A stretch of 60,000 nucleotides of DNA from NCBI RefSeq assembly GCF_008831285.2, contig NC_045143.1, positions 7,389,503 to 7,449,502 of the forward strand, read 5' to 3'. Below are positions 36,551 to 48,001 of the stretch, in pieces. This stretch comes from Nymphaea colorata. Its lineage: Eukaryota > Streptophyta > Magnoliopsida > Nymphaeales > Nymphaeaceae. Every line of letters begins with the position of its first letter. Position 1 is the first letter of the stretch. The notes beneath the pieces were generated by a model. The model was not told the origin of the DNA. It saw nothing but the letters and a program-made list of their open reading frames with translations, and did no database searches. The position numbers and the translations under genes are program-made.

Positions 36551-37937
36551 CTATGGAGATAGCTAGAGTTTCTAGAAGGGGAATTTAGATTCAATGTGCT
36601 CATCGCCTATGGTGTAATCGACTGGAAGCTACCGTGGAGACTGCTAAAGTTTTTTTTTCTTTTAGATAAAATCATTTTTGCCATTAATCATATTAGTGCA
36701 CAAAACTTTCTTGCACCAAGACGTACGTAACCAGCTTGGCAATTTTTTAGCAATGAAATTTTAAGGAAAATAAAAATAAGACACTACAAAAATCAGAAAG
36801 AAAAATGCCTGTATCAAAGAAAGAAAAAAAAATATAAGAAAAAAATTTTCAAAAATGTAAGGATCGTGATGTTTGAGGGCTATGAATGTGGGGCTCAATA
36901 TAGGGACGCTCTTAAAAAGGTCTATCACCTTTTATTACAAGCACGTGATATGTCTACCAATGGCTAAACGCAATCGCAAGAGAGGCGAGCCAGAAAAGAG
37001 AACTCGAGAAAAGAAAAAGTGAAGGCGCAGCGTAAATGGACAAAGAAAGAATAAAGAAATGGGAACAATCAGAGGAGCACTTGATCCGGAGCTCGGCCCC
37101 ATATTCCCTTACACGAAAAGGAGAACATATAATAAAATATTAAAAACCAAAAAGACAGAAAAGTTTTGTTGGCATTAAAGAGGAACCCACGTTGTACTCG
37201 TGCTTCTTCCTTTGGCGTTTGGCGGACCACTTTGAAGTCGGCAAAGTTGGCATTTCTTTTTCTTTTTTTCTCTCTCTAAATTAACCACCAAGTTTTAGGA
37301 GATTCACTGTAAGGAAGCTCAAACAATAACATAACTAAACAAAGACTTAATTATTTTGGATCTTCAACTAGTGACATGAATGTTGTTAAAATAGTTTGCC
37401 AGCAAGAAAGTCCTAGCGGCTGATTTGAACGAAAGTTGAAATTTTTGTGAATTCAATCACTAAACATCATGATATTTCTATCACAAGCAGAATTAATGAG
37501 AATATAAAAACAATAAAAAAATGTGTTACACATTGATATTAAAACCTGGGTTATGGAAACTAGAAATACAATTATACTGCTCTTAGAGAGTTAGACATGT
37601 GTTAGCATTTCATGTCAGGCTGGGGCTAAATTTACTTACTGTAGGTTCACTTAATTGTCCTTTGACAATAAGGAAACCCTGTAATTGTTTCGTAAATTTG
37701 CCCCAAATTGGGGTAGGTTCATCAAATACGAAAATTATTGTTCAATGAATCTGGCCCAATTTTTTAAGATAGATTTATAAGACACTCATAAAGTATTTTT
37801 GCAAACAAATGCCCCATAAAATTAAGATTTCCACCCATATAAATAAAAAGGTTGACTTAGCTCCAATGATATATTGCAAGTCCAGCCCAGTTAAGAGAGG
37901 AGTCGAAAATAAACGCAAGTGGTGAGCCTCCGTTGTC
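36551..37937. repeat. M repeat, second block
   Basis: Matches 8111-9662, 10060-11360 and 54286-55445. It ends abruptly at GTTGTC and continues straight into P1 (CTTGCACAGGG). No gene is seen. Confidence 0.82.
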
Positions 37938-38072
37938 GCTTGCACAGGGAAGAATTGAAACTTTCCTTAGTTCTATCTCATTACTGTTTGTAAAAGAGAA
38001 CTGTTTTTACAATGTATTCCATAGTTTCTGATAGATACGTGTGTAAATTATGGGCATGAAGCAACAGGCAAT
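37938..38072. repeat. P1, truncated copy
   Basis: Matches the right half of P1 (about 28863-28995). It is cut at 38072/38073 by the TRIM array and resumes as P2 at 40496. Confidence 0.8.
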
Positions 38073-39062
38073 TATAACGCTCTAAATGTTTAGTTTCGTA
38101 TCGAAGATTGTGAGGAATTTTTAAGGGTTTACAAAGGGGGTCATTAATTGAATGATTGTCCTGGTTCTTAGTTTTTTCATGGGCTGGAGCCGAAATTGTT
38201 TAGGAGGGCGGGTTGAGATCCGTCGAACCAGGGGCCCGAGCCCATGAATGAGTCGGGTTGTTATAGTGGTATCAGAGTAGTTTCAACACTTAGACCTGGA
38301 GTCCCACACGTGCAGGCACGTGTGCCTTAAGGGAGGTGGATTGTAACGGCCCAAATATTTAGTCTCATATCGAAGATTGTGAGGAATCTTCAAGGGTTTA
38401 TAAAGGGGGTCATTAATTAGATGATTGTCTTGATTTCTAGCTTTTTCGAGGGCTGGAGCCGAAATTGCTAGGAGGGCGGGTTGGGATCCATCGTGCCAGG
38501 GGCCCGCACTGTGATAACCCGACCCACTCCCAGGCTCAGGCCTTTGGTTCGGCGGATCCCAACCAGCCCCTAGCACTTTCGATTTCAACCCCACAAGGTT
38601 AGGAACCAGGACAATCATCTAATTAATCGCCTTCCTTTATAAATCCTTGAAAATCCATCACAATCTTTGATACTGAATTAAATTTTTAGGATGTTACAAT
38701 CCACTCCCCTTAAGGCACATGCGTCCGCACGTATGGGACCCTAGGTCCGAGTGTTGAAACAGCTCTGATACCACTATAACAACCAGGCCCACTCCCGGGC
38801 TCGGGCCCCCAGTTCGACGGATCTCAAACTGCCCTCTAGTAGTTTCTGCTCCAACCCTCGAAAAGGTTAGGAACCAGGACAACCATCACATTAATGGTCT
38901 CCCTTTATAAGTCCATGAAGATCTCTCACAATCTTCGATACAGGACTATACTTTTAGGGTGTTACAATCCACCCCCCTTAAGGCACACGCGTCTTCACGT
39001 GTGGGACCCTAGGTTTGAGTGTTGAACTGGTTCTGAATACCACTGTAACAACCCGATCCACT
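38073..39062. mobile_element. Compound TRIM-like array: five LTRs, three short interiors, half inverted
   Basis: Plus-strand part: LTR 38073-38265; interior 38266-38341 with primer site TGGTATCAGAG (38267-38277) and purine tract AAGGGAGGTGG (38329-38339); LTR 38342-38505, truncated. Then the sequence flips. Minus-strand part: LTR 38512-38698, interior 38699-38774, LTR 38775-38966, interior 38967-39043, LTR fragment 39044-39062. LTRs are about 185-193 bp, start TGTAAC and carry GGTTG-TTATA at the other end. Interiors are about 76 bp, far too short to code. This is the layout of terminal-repeat retrotransposons in miniature, which move using proteins of other elements. No 5S-like sequence is seen, so it is not the Cassandra type. 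Confidence 0.82.
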
Positions 39063-40495
39063 GGTTCAAAGAACAACAAAACTTAACATTACGTTTTTAT
39101 TTTATAAAAACTCCCTTTTGGCAATTTTTCAAAAACTTAGAGGGTACCAAATCGCAATTTCATATTAAATATCCGGTTGTTGCTGAAAGTCACTTTAGCA
39201 AGCCTCTTCTTAAAGAGGTTTTTAGCAAAAATGTTGTGAATTGAATTTCTAAAAAGTATAATGCTTATCCGTAAATTTTGATAATTAGGTGGTCCCGTTT
39301 TGAAATTTCCAAATGAACATGAATTCGATCGAACCCTAATCCTCTTTTCATTTTACACCTGACTTTCTCTCTCCTCGCGAGCGTTCCTTCCTCGTCTTCT
39401 GGTTTCGCCCGACGGTGGTTTCCACCGATTTTTCAGCAACCCAACACCAGCACGAGCGATCTCTCCTTCTCCCGCGAGGTTCGTCGTTCGGTTCCACGCC
39501 GCTGCGCCACCAGCCGCCCGTCGCCTTCCGCCACCGCCATTCCCTCTCTACCCTCATTTCTCAGTTCTCTCATAGTGAGGTAGACGACCACCCAAACCGA
39601 GTGTGTCTCCCTCTCTAGCCTTCCATGGCGTGGAGCAGAGGATGGGAAAGGGATCTTGACAGATCCCTGCTCTTCCATGCTCAAAACCAGAGAGGGAAAG
39701 AAGGCTCTCTTCTTGCGTTTGGGTTTCCCGCGCCGCCACGCCTCTGACGAACCACGCCTTCGGTCGCCGCCACCTCATCCTCTCCTCTCTTTCTTTCAGC
39801 TCTGCCATTGCTGCGACGGGGATGGGCCACAGGCAAAAAGGGAACTGCAAGAAGACGACACTGCAGTCCAGTTTTTCCCAAGTCGCCTCTCTGCCTCCCA
39901 CGTGAGAAAAATGACTAGTTTCCAGTCGGGCATGCGATTGCCTCTACTCGTTGGTAAAATCTACTGTATTTCCTTCCTCTCTTCCTTCTTTGCTTGATGA
40001 TTTTTAGGTTTTACTCTAAGTCGAGAAGAGCAACCCATGCCCTCTGTCGACAACGTTCTGGGCTGTTGCTTTCTTCTTCTTCTTCTTCTTTTTTTTTTTG
40101 TATTTGATATGGAAAGTTCTAATACGGCCCTAATCTATTATATGCATGCTCTGTTTCTCACCGATAGAATGAAAACATACATAACATATCATGCAAATAT
40201 GTATATATATTTCTATCTATAAGCAGTCAAAGGGCTTCATGTTCTGTTCAGAACTGAAAATCCCCATACCTGTGAAAAATCAGAATCCGTCAACTCTTCT
40301 TTTTTCTCTTTCACAGCCCCTTTCCTTGATCTCAACCATAAGAGAGCAGAGGTGAGGATCTCTCTCTCTCTTTCTCCTTCTTTCACACAAATTCCTTGCC
40401 CTTGGACGTTCTCTTATTTGGCTGCAGTATAAGAACAGTTTTTTGCTATAAAATGGGGTTAATAAGCCCTTATATCTATCTTTTCCTCAAATGTC
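39063..40495. other. GC/CT-rich stretch of unknown origin inside the P block
   Basis: Absent from the other P copies, where P1 runs into P2. 39340-39900 is unusually GC- and CT-rich for this window, with open frames on both strands (60-115 codons) that I do not recognise. It is followed by CT runs (40074-40090, 40361-40374). It could be the 5' part of a captured gene, a 5' leader or a solo LTR, since it ends near ATGTCTCA. None of these is proven. Confidence 0.4.
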
Positions 40496-40841
40496 TCATG
40501 AAAGTTACATCCAAGTGGTACTTAAGAAGATAAGTGGATGTGGTTGATGTGTTTGTGATGGATGCGAACATATATATACAAGGTTGAGAACTAACTTCTT
40601 GATTTGCAGACAGTTAATTTCAATGTCAATGCTGCATGATAAACATTTAGGGGTATGGATTAGTTCTCCCTCTAACTGAACTTCTGCCGATCTCACGTAT
40701 GAGTTATGAAGCTATAGGTCTGCAAACTGATCTCCAAATTTCTTTCTCATGCGCCTTGTGTCTGAAGAATAGCATAGTTGAAAATTTTCATCACTAATTC
40801 AACATTTTCCTTTTTAAAGTATAAATTATTGCAGTGCGGTG
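40496..40841. repeat. P2, second copy
   Basis: Matches 28990-29351 and 55745-56094. It ends in GCAGTGCGGTG exactly where the Copia LTR begins. Confidence 0.82.
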
Positions 40842-41063
40842 TGTTGGAAAGTCATTACATTGCCTTATCAAAATAAGGCAAATCAATCTTCTTGTTAAGG
40901 AATCTTATCCAAGATTAGCGGTTCCTTGATCTTAGGCAAGTTTGTAGGTTTCAAACATATATCACTAAAGTCAAAAGAGATTATATGAATCATGAATCGA
41001 CAATCAATAAAACATATCAACTCTCTCTCTCTCTCTCGTTCTCTTCTTCCACAGAATTTGACA
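40842..41063 (+). repeat. 5' LTR of the short-LTR Copia element
   Basis: 222 bp, with a short TC run near its right end. The run is of very different length in the paralogous LTRs. Confidence 0.9.
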
Positions 41064-41094
41064 TGGTATTAGAGCAAGATTAACTCAGAAGAAG

Positions 41095-44000
41095 ATGGTA
41101 GAAAGGGGAGAAACTATTCTAAAGGAACCCAATGTTGTAAACAACATCAGCGTAGCAAGCCCATATTATGTCCATCATTTTAATGGACCTGGGACTCCTT
41201 TAGTCTCTAATGCCTTGACAGGAGATAACTATATGATGTAGAGAAAGACCATGGTAATGGCTTTTTCTACCAAAAACAAGTTGGGGTTCGTCGATAGATC
41301 TGTTGCCAAGCCTAACAGCCACATCTCCCTCAAAATTATATGGGAGAGATGCAACAACCTGGTTCAGTCTTGGGTTTTAAAATCCATTCACAAGGAACTC
41401 TTGACTAGTGTAACTCATGCTAAAACTGCTGCCCAAGTTTGGAGCGATATTGAAGCTCATTTTCTCAACCCAATGGAACACTCATTTACCAAATATAATT
41501 TCTGATAATGAACTGCAAGCAAAATCAGTCTTCTATTACAACTCATTACACAACAAAGAAGGGATTATAAGAAGAGTTAGCTTTATATGTTAACATCCTA
41601 GATTGTTTGTGTGGTTCCATGAAAGCTATGGAGTGTCTTCGCCAACAAGGCCAACTTATACAGTTCTTGATGGGCCTTAATAACAGCTATGCTGCCATTA
41701 GAAGCCAACTATTGTTGATGGATCCGCTTTCTACTTTCAAAGCTTATTCTCTTCTTATTCAAGAGAAGAAACAAAGGGACGTTAATATAGTACATGCTGA
41801 AGAAAAGGTCTCCAACTTGCAATACAACATCCACCACAAATGTATGAAGGAGATAAAAACAATCAAACTAAGGAAAGAGGAAGACCATGGGTGAAATGCA
41901 GGCATTGTGAAAAGATTGGACACATCAAAGCTAATTGTTATTTCCTTGTTGGTTTCCCTAATAGGTCAGGTTCTTCTAATGGATTGACAAAGCCAAAGGC
42001 TAATGCCCTAAGAACTGCATGCACTGATCAAACAAATGCCCAACCATTCCAAAAATTCCTTGAGTTCATAGAAAACTCTAATCAAGGTACCGATGAACCT
42101 AGAGTTAACCTCTCAGGTAACTTCTCTTCACCCATTTCATGTTTTATTTTTAATCAATCATAGATCCTTGACACCGGTGCAACACACCACATCACTAATC
42201 TTATATCCAACCTTCGTGAGCTCATCTCCACCAGCCACCCTCCAATCAACCTACCAAATGAGTCCAAAGGCAATCTCACCGATATAGGTGATGTGGATTT
42301 GCGCCCAAACATAACACTAAAAAATGTTCTCTATGTTCCTACCTTTACATTCAACTTGATATCTATGCCTAAACTCTGTAGTGATTTAAGATGTGATGCA
42401 AAATTTAATGAGAACTCTTGTGTGGTGCAGGACCGTCACTCAACGACTATGATTGGAATTGGTACATTGTAGAATGGATTGTATGTCCTAGATGAAACCA
42501 ATTTCAGTGTAAACCTAGCTGCCACAAAATCTGCTCCATGGCATCTTCATCTCAGGCATACATATGATTTCAAACTTTTTATTTTGTCTCATTTGTTCCT
42601 TATTGACATTTCTAAGTCTCTTGATGTATGTGATATTTGTCTTGTTGCCAAGAACACTAGACTTTCATTTCTCAATAGTACTATTTCAACATGTGCTCAT
42701 TAATTTATTGTGATTTGTGGGGAAGTTATCACATGCCTTCATTGATTTGGTGCACAATACTTTTTAACTATAGTTAATGATTTTTTTGATCTACGTGGAT
42801 TTATCTTATGAGATATAAATCTGAAGTTTTTGGAGACATTAAAAATTTTGTCGCACTTATTGAAAACCAATTTCAAACTAGAATTAAAATTCTTAGAAGT
42901 GATAATTGGAATAAAAAATTTTCACAAGAGATGGAAAACTTTCTTCATGAACAAAGGAATTGATCGTCCTCATAGTTGTGTTGCTACACCACAACAAAAT
43001 GGTGTGGTCGAACGCAAGCATGGAGACCTCCTAAACATAGCACGATCATTAATTTTTTAATCTAAATTGCCCATAAAAATTTTGGGAAGAATGTGTCACC
43101 ATTGATACATACATTATCAATAGATTACCATCAAATGTATTGAATAATAAAACTCCATATGAAGTTTTGTACAAACATACACCAAACTACAAACGTGTAC
43201 GTGTTTTTATATGTTTATGTTATGCCTACAATATTCATAAAAATCACAAGTCTGACTTGAGGAGAAAGTGATGCATATTTCTCATTTATCTATATGGTTA
43301 ATCAGCTTACAAGGTTTATGATATTGAAAGTGGGTTGTTGTTCACCAGTAAAGATGCCAGATTTTGTGAAAATCATTTTTCAAATAAAAATGAAATACAC
43401 GCTGGGGACAGTGAACAAGTGGTTCTTCCTTCACCATTCAGTGATTACGTCTTAGGTGAGCATGAGTTTCTTTCAAACCCAAGTGAACCTCATGTCAATC
43501 TTGAAAATGGCAATACTCGGTTTGAATTTCTAAACAATACCCAATCCAATCCAGATGATGGAACCAACCTTGACCCCATTCTTCAATCAATTGACCCTAC
43601 TCATGACGATTTGGTCCAACTTTGCATATCTACGCAACCTAAGCATATACCGGCTCATCTTATCGACTACAAGTGCTTCTCAGTCTTACCCAGTTTCAGT
43701 CATTTGTTGAAGAGTAAGGGCCCAAGCCCTACAAAAGGTACTCGTTACCCAATTGTAGAATGTCTTGATGTCACTAACTTCAATCCAAATTACACATGTT
43801 TCATGCCTACCCTCTTTGAGCAATGTGAACCTTCATACATTGTCCAAGCCATGAAGGACCCTAAATGGCGTGATGCCATGAAGGCTGAAATTGGTGCATT
43901 AGAAACCAATCATACCTGGATTGTCATGAAGCTTCCCCCCAGCAAAGCTCCCATAGGCTGCGAATGAGTGTTCAAAATCAAAGACCAATCTAATGGCTTT

Positions 44001-45365
44001 GTCGAACGATACAATGATCACTTGGTTGTAAAGGGTTATACATAAATAGAAGGAGTTGGTTACAAACTTTCGCTCATGTCACCAAGGTCTCTACTATTTG
44101 ATGCCTTTTGACCATTGCAGCTATTCAAAAGTGGCACCTTTTTCAATTCAATGTCCACAACACCTTTCTACACGGTGATCTAGGGAAGAGGTTTTTTATG
44201 CAGTTACCTCTTGGATTTGGTCGACAATGATAGGAAGGAATGACATGTCACCTAAATAAGTCTATCTATGGGCTTAAACATTCATCTTGAAATTGGTTTT
44301 CCAAACTTCCTAGTTTTTTCAAAGACATGGGCTATATTCAGTCCAAGGCAAATTACTCATTATTTTCTAAAATAGGCACTAGATGACGTACATTTGTTGT
44401 ACTGTATGTGGATGACATCATCATTGCGGGGGATGACTTGAATGCAGTCAATTCTCTAAAGCACATGATGAATGAACGGTTCAAGTTGAAGGATTTATGC
44501 AGACTCAAATATATTCTTGACATAGAATTAGCTACTTTAAAAGTTGATATCTTCTTATCTCAAAAGAAATATCTTTTCAACATACTCCAGATAGGACACA
44601 GGGGAGGAAAACCGTGTGACACACCTATGGAACAACACATAAAGCTTGACAATGAAAAGGGAAATATCCTCAAAGATTCAAGTCATTATAGAAACATGAT
44701 TGAAAAACCAACATATCTGACCATAACGAAGCCAGACATTGTTCACACCGTTCACATCTTGAGACAATTTATGAGTCAACCACAAGTGCCGCATAGAGAA
44801 GCCATGAACTGTTTATTTAAATATCTGAAGGGAACCACCTGGATATGTTGTTATGCTGTCATCAAGGGGGGCGATTCACCTCAAAGAATATTATGATCTA
44901 GATTGGGCTTCATGTCCAATGACACGAACATCCACAAGCAGGTACTGCACCATGATTGGGAATAGTCCCATCACTTAGAAAACCCAATGGGCAAACAATA
45001 GTCTCTGCATCATCTGCAGAGGCTGAATGCATGTCCATGGCTCTTGCCACATGTAATCTTATTTGGATAAAGGCATTACTCAAGTTCTCGGGATAATCCA
45101 CAAAGAGCACATGACATTATTATGTGACAACCAAGCTGCAATGCATATTTTAGCCAATCCAGCGTTCCACGAGAGGATAAAACACATCGAGATTGATTGC
45201 CATGTGGTTAGAGATAAGATTCAAAATGGAGACATCCAAATTCAATCGTTCCCATAACTAAGAAAGTTGCGGACATGTTCACCAAGCCCTTAGGACGAGA
45301 AGCATTCAACAATTTAAGAAACAAGTTGGCGCTTTGCAATCCAAGAGCATCAACTTGAAGGGGAG
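41095..45365 (+). pseudogene. Broken gag-pol of the short-LTR Copia element
   Basis: Gag starts at the ATG at 41095 with a YVHHF...GDNY...KNKLGFVD pattern typical of plant Copia Gag N-termini. A zinc knuckle CRHCEKIGHIKANC lies at about 41899. The protease motif LDTGATHHI follows a TAG at 42161-42163. Integrase remains at about 42960-43060 ([13 protein letters not shown]), reverse transcriptase at 44100-44900 (YVDDIIIAG at 44405) and RNase H at 45000-45300. Many stops and frame changes rule out function. The protease-side TAG is also present in the copy at 57435-57437. Confidence 0.88.
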
Positions 45366-45560
45366 TGTTGGAAAGTCGTCGCATTGCCATCTCAAAATAA
45401 GGCAAATCAATCTTCTTGATATGGAATCTAATCCAAGATTAGCTGTTCCTTGATCTTAGGCAAGTTTGTAGGTTTCAAAAGTATATCGCTGAAAACAAAG
45501 AGACTATATGTCAATCAATAAAACATATCATCTCTCTCTCTTCTTCCACAAAATTTAATA
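45366..45560 (+). repeat. 3' LTR of the short-LTR Copia element
   Basis: 195 bp. It lacks about 25 bp present in the 5' LTR and has a shorter TC run. Its end reads TTTAATA where the paralogous LTRs read TTTAACA. Confidence 0.88.
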
Positions 45561-47470
45561 GGTGTGCATCAGAATGTCCCGCTCCAGATGTAAATGACTA
45601 TAAACTAGACTATTAAACTTTGGCTCATTCACTTTCTGGATCAGAGAAATTAGCATCACTTTGCCAATTCAGCCTGTGCTTACCCCTTTTCCATGGAATA
45701 GCATTAAAGATTTATTCGTTCAAATTCTTAAGTAAAGACTTTTGAGTCAAGTAAGCACTGGTTTGACACGAAATAATTTGAAAATGTCAATTGAAGCCAG
45801 TTCTGTATAGCTTGTTACAAAAATGTCAGTTAACAACACTGAAAAAAGAATATATCTACATGAGGTATTGAACATACTAATAGATCTTTCACCTTAACTA
45901 ACATGCTAACAAATCCTGCTCTTTAACTAATTTGAATGTATAATGCGTGTGGTATTTCACCATCTATCACTAGATAAGAGGATTTGGGGCATCTATCTAT
46001 AGCTGAAACTAGATGTGTGCAGCTTGGATGGACACTCTTTTTATGCTGGATATGTGTTCAATGCACAACTCTAGCAGGGCTACTATTAGTATCCATTCTT
46101 TTTGGGTGCCACTTAAGCTTTCAGTTCTATATAATAAGAAAGTGACGACTCTTAGACCTTTATTTTGGTTGGTCTCGTTGATATTTTTGTCTACTGCATG
46201 CGCCTGAAAGAATAAATGTTTCCATTTGTAGTGAGAACAGTATCGTTGATTGAGCATGGACATTAATTATTGAAATTGGTATTGGGAGGTCAGATTTGGA
46301 ATTCCATATTGCTTGAGCGTGTTTCCCTCAATGTCACCTGTTTGTCCCTGTTTTATATTGTGATTTGTAAAGTGATGGAGAAGAAAGCTCTTCGTGAGAC
46401 CTCGATCTGTAACAAACAAATCATTTTATTGAAGTCTGTAAGTATATTTTTCAGGTGTGATTAATGAAATCGCGAGGGAATTGCCTTCACTTGCCACTTT
46501 GTTTCTCTGTCTTCCCATTTCTGTTTGGCTGCTCTGTTTTCTTTCATTGATAAGTGGATCTACTACTCTCAGTTGCATGAGGTAAGAACTTTTCACATGT
46601 TTTCCTTCATTTTCTAAATAGCGTCTAAGGAAAAACTTTGGCCTTGAACCCTATGACTGCAACAATAAAACCGGTTCATTCGATACATGATCACTGTCTA
46701 AAACTTGGACAAGCTATTACGTGCATCGCGTCATTTTTCGATCTCCTGTCTCATGGTGAACAAATTGGACTCTTCTCTCATGGTAATCGTGTTACAATAT
46801 ATGTTGTAATGAGTTCAGTATTTTATGAATGCGAATGTCATGTCCAAAAAGCTTGTCATTACGTTAGGGACAAGGTGCTAGGGAAGGAAATAATATTGAC
46901 CCCATTCATCCTGTTCAAACTAGTTACCTGATGTTTTACGAAGGTTGTGTTCTCAAAAAAATGGGATTTCATGAGGTGTGAGCCCCAAGTGAGGGAGACG
47001 TGATATAATTGATATCTACCGTTACTATTCTTCGAGCCAGGTCACAGAGACCCTCATGACTCAGTTTCTTTTCTCTTTGATCTCTTGCTGTATACAAAGA
47101 CAACAATTATATCGCCGCATGTTTTTATGGGTTTCGTAAAGTTTTTTCCTTTGTTTTCCTTTTTTTGGTTGCTCGTGGATGTAGGCAACCACCAGGCAAG
47201 TACCACACAAATTTCTTGCTTTCATTCTTTCTTCCTTTTTGTCTTGGTTTTTTTTCTCGACAAGAAGTTAAAGGCTTTTTTTGTCATCTGTACCTTAAAT
47301 CAGACACTGCAGTATGTAATATTGATCATCAAATCATGAGGTTCTTAAATCTGTTCAAAGTTAGACTTGTAAATATTCCTTTTGATACGTGTGTGGCGCC
47401 TCCGGCATGAGATCCTTGGATTTAATCCAAAACACTCCAATGAATCCAGTTCACTAGATTTGTATCCAAA
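45561..47470. repeat. P3, second copy, downstream of GDSL D
   Basis: Matches 29352-31230 and 51989-53960. The following 47471-48001 matches the 3' flank of copy C (31640-32203). No gene is seen. Confidence 0.82.
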
Positions 47471-48001
47471 GTGGCTTTCAACTTGCATATTTGTCGTCCT
47501 TTTTTTACAGCACATAAAGCTGACTTATGGGAAGCAGAAAACCAGATTGAATTTTGTGCGCAGCAGTTTGCATGGAACAAATATGCACCAAAGGGAAGTA
47601 AGGGCGTCTAAAAAAAAATTATAAAAGATATGAACATATTAGACATTTTTACTTTTTAACAATCTTTTTTTATCCTTTTCAAAAGTTTCTTTTTATTATT
47701 TTAATAAAGATATTTTGATCCCTTTCCCTGTGCACCAGTTTTTCGTGGCAGCTTCGGCTCGAAAGCTCTTCCATTTTATCATTTACCTCGGGAAAACTAA
47801 AGCCTATAGTGGCTGTGGTGACAAAAGCCTATGCAGAAAACAGATGCCGTCATCGATGTCCGCAAATATAAATATTTATTGATCAGATCCAGTCTAAATG
47901 CAAGTACAACCATACAACTCATTTTATTACATTAAGGGTCAACTCCCTCATTTCCTTTTCCTTCTTCACCTAGCTCAAGCTGGCTCCAAACAGTTTGGAT
48001 C

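Larger units (their letters stand above)
40842..45560 (+). mobile_element. Copia element with short LTRs, degenerate, complete ends
   Basis: 5' LTR 40842-41063 (TGTTGGAAAG to TTTGACA) and 3' LTR 45366-45560. The primer site TGGTATTAGAGC follows at 41064. A purine tract (GAAGGGGAG) directly precedes the 3' LTR. The flanks share GGTG on both sides. The paralogous block at 29346-29360 is uninterrupted, so this is an insertion between P2 and P3. The same insertion, at the same place, is seen as a 3' remnant at 50771-51988 and a 5' part at 56095-60000. The insertion therefore predates the block duplication. Confidence 0.92.

Noticed and set aside
38073-39062. Cassandra-type TRIM (LTRs with a 5S rRNA-like sequence)
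   Set aside because: I looked for the 5S internal promoter region in the LTRs and did not find it. It is a TRIM-like array of another type.
39348-39997. Series of 60-115 codon frames in the GC-rich stretch as a real gene
   Set aside because: Frames are present on both strands with no domain, splice pattern or paralog in the window.
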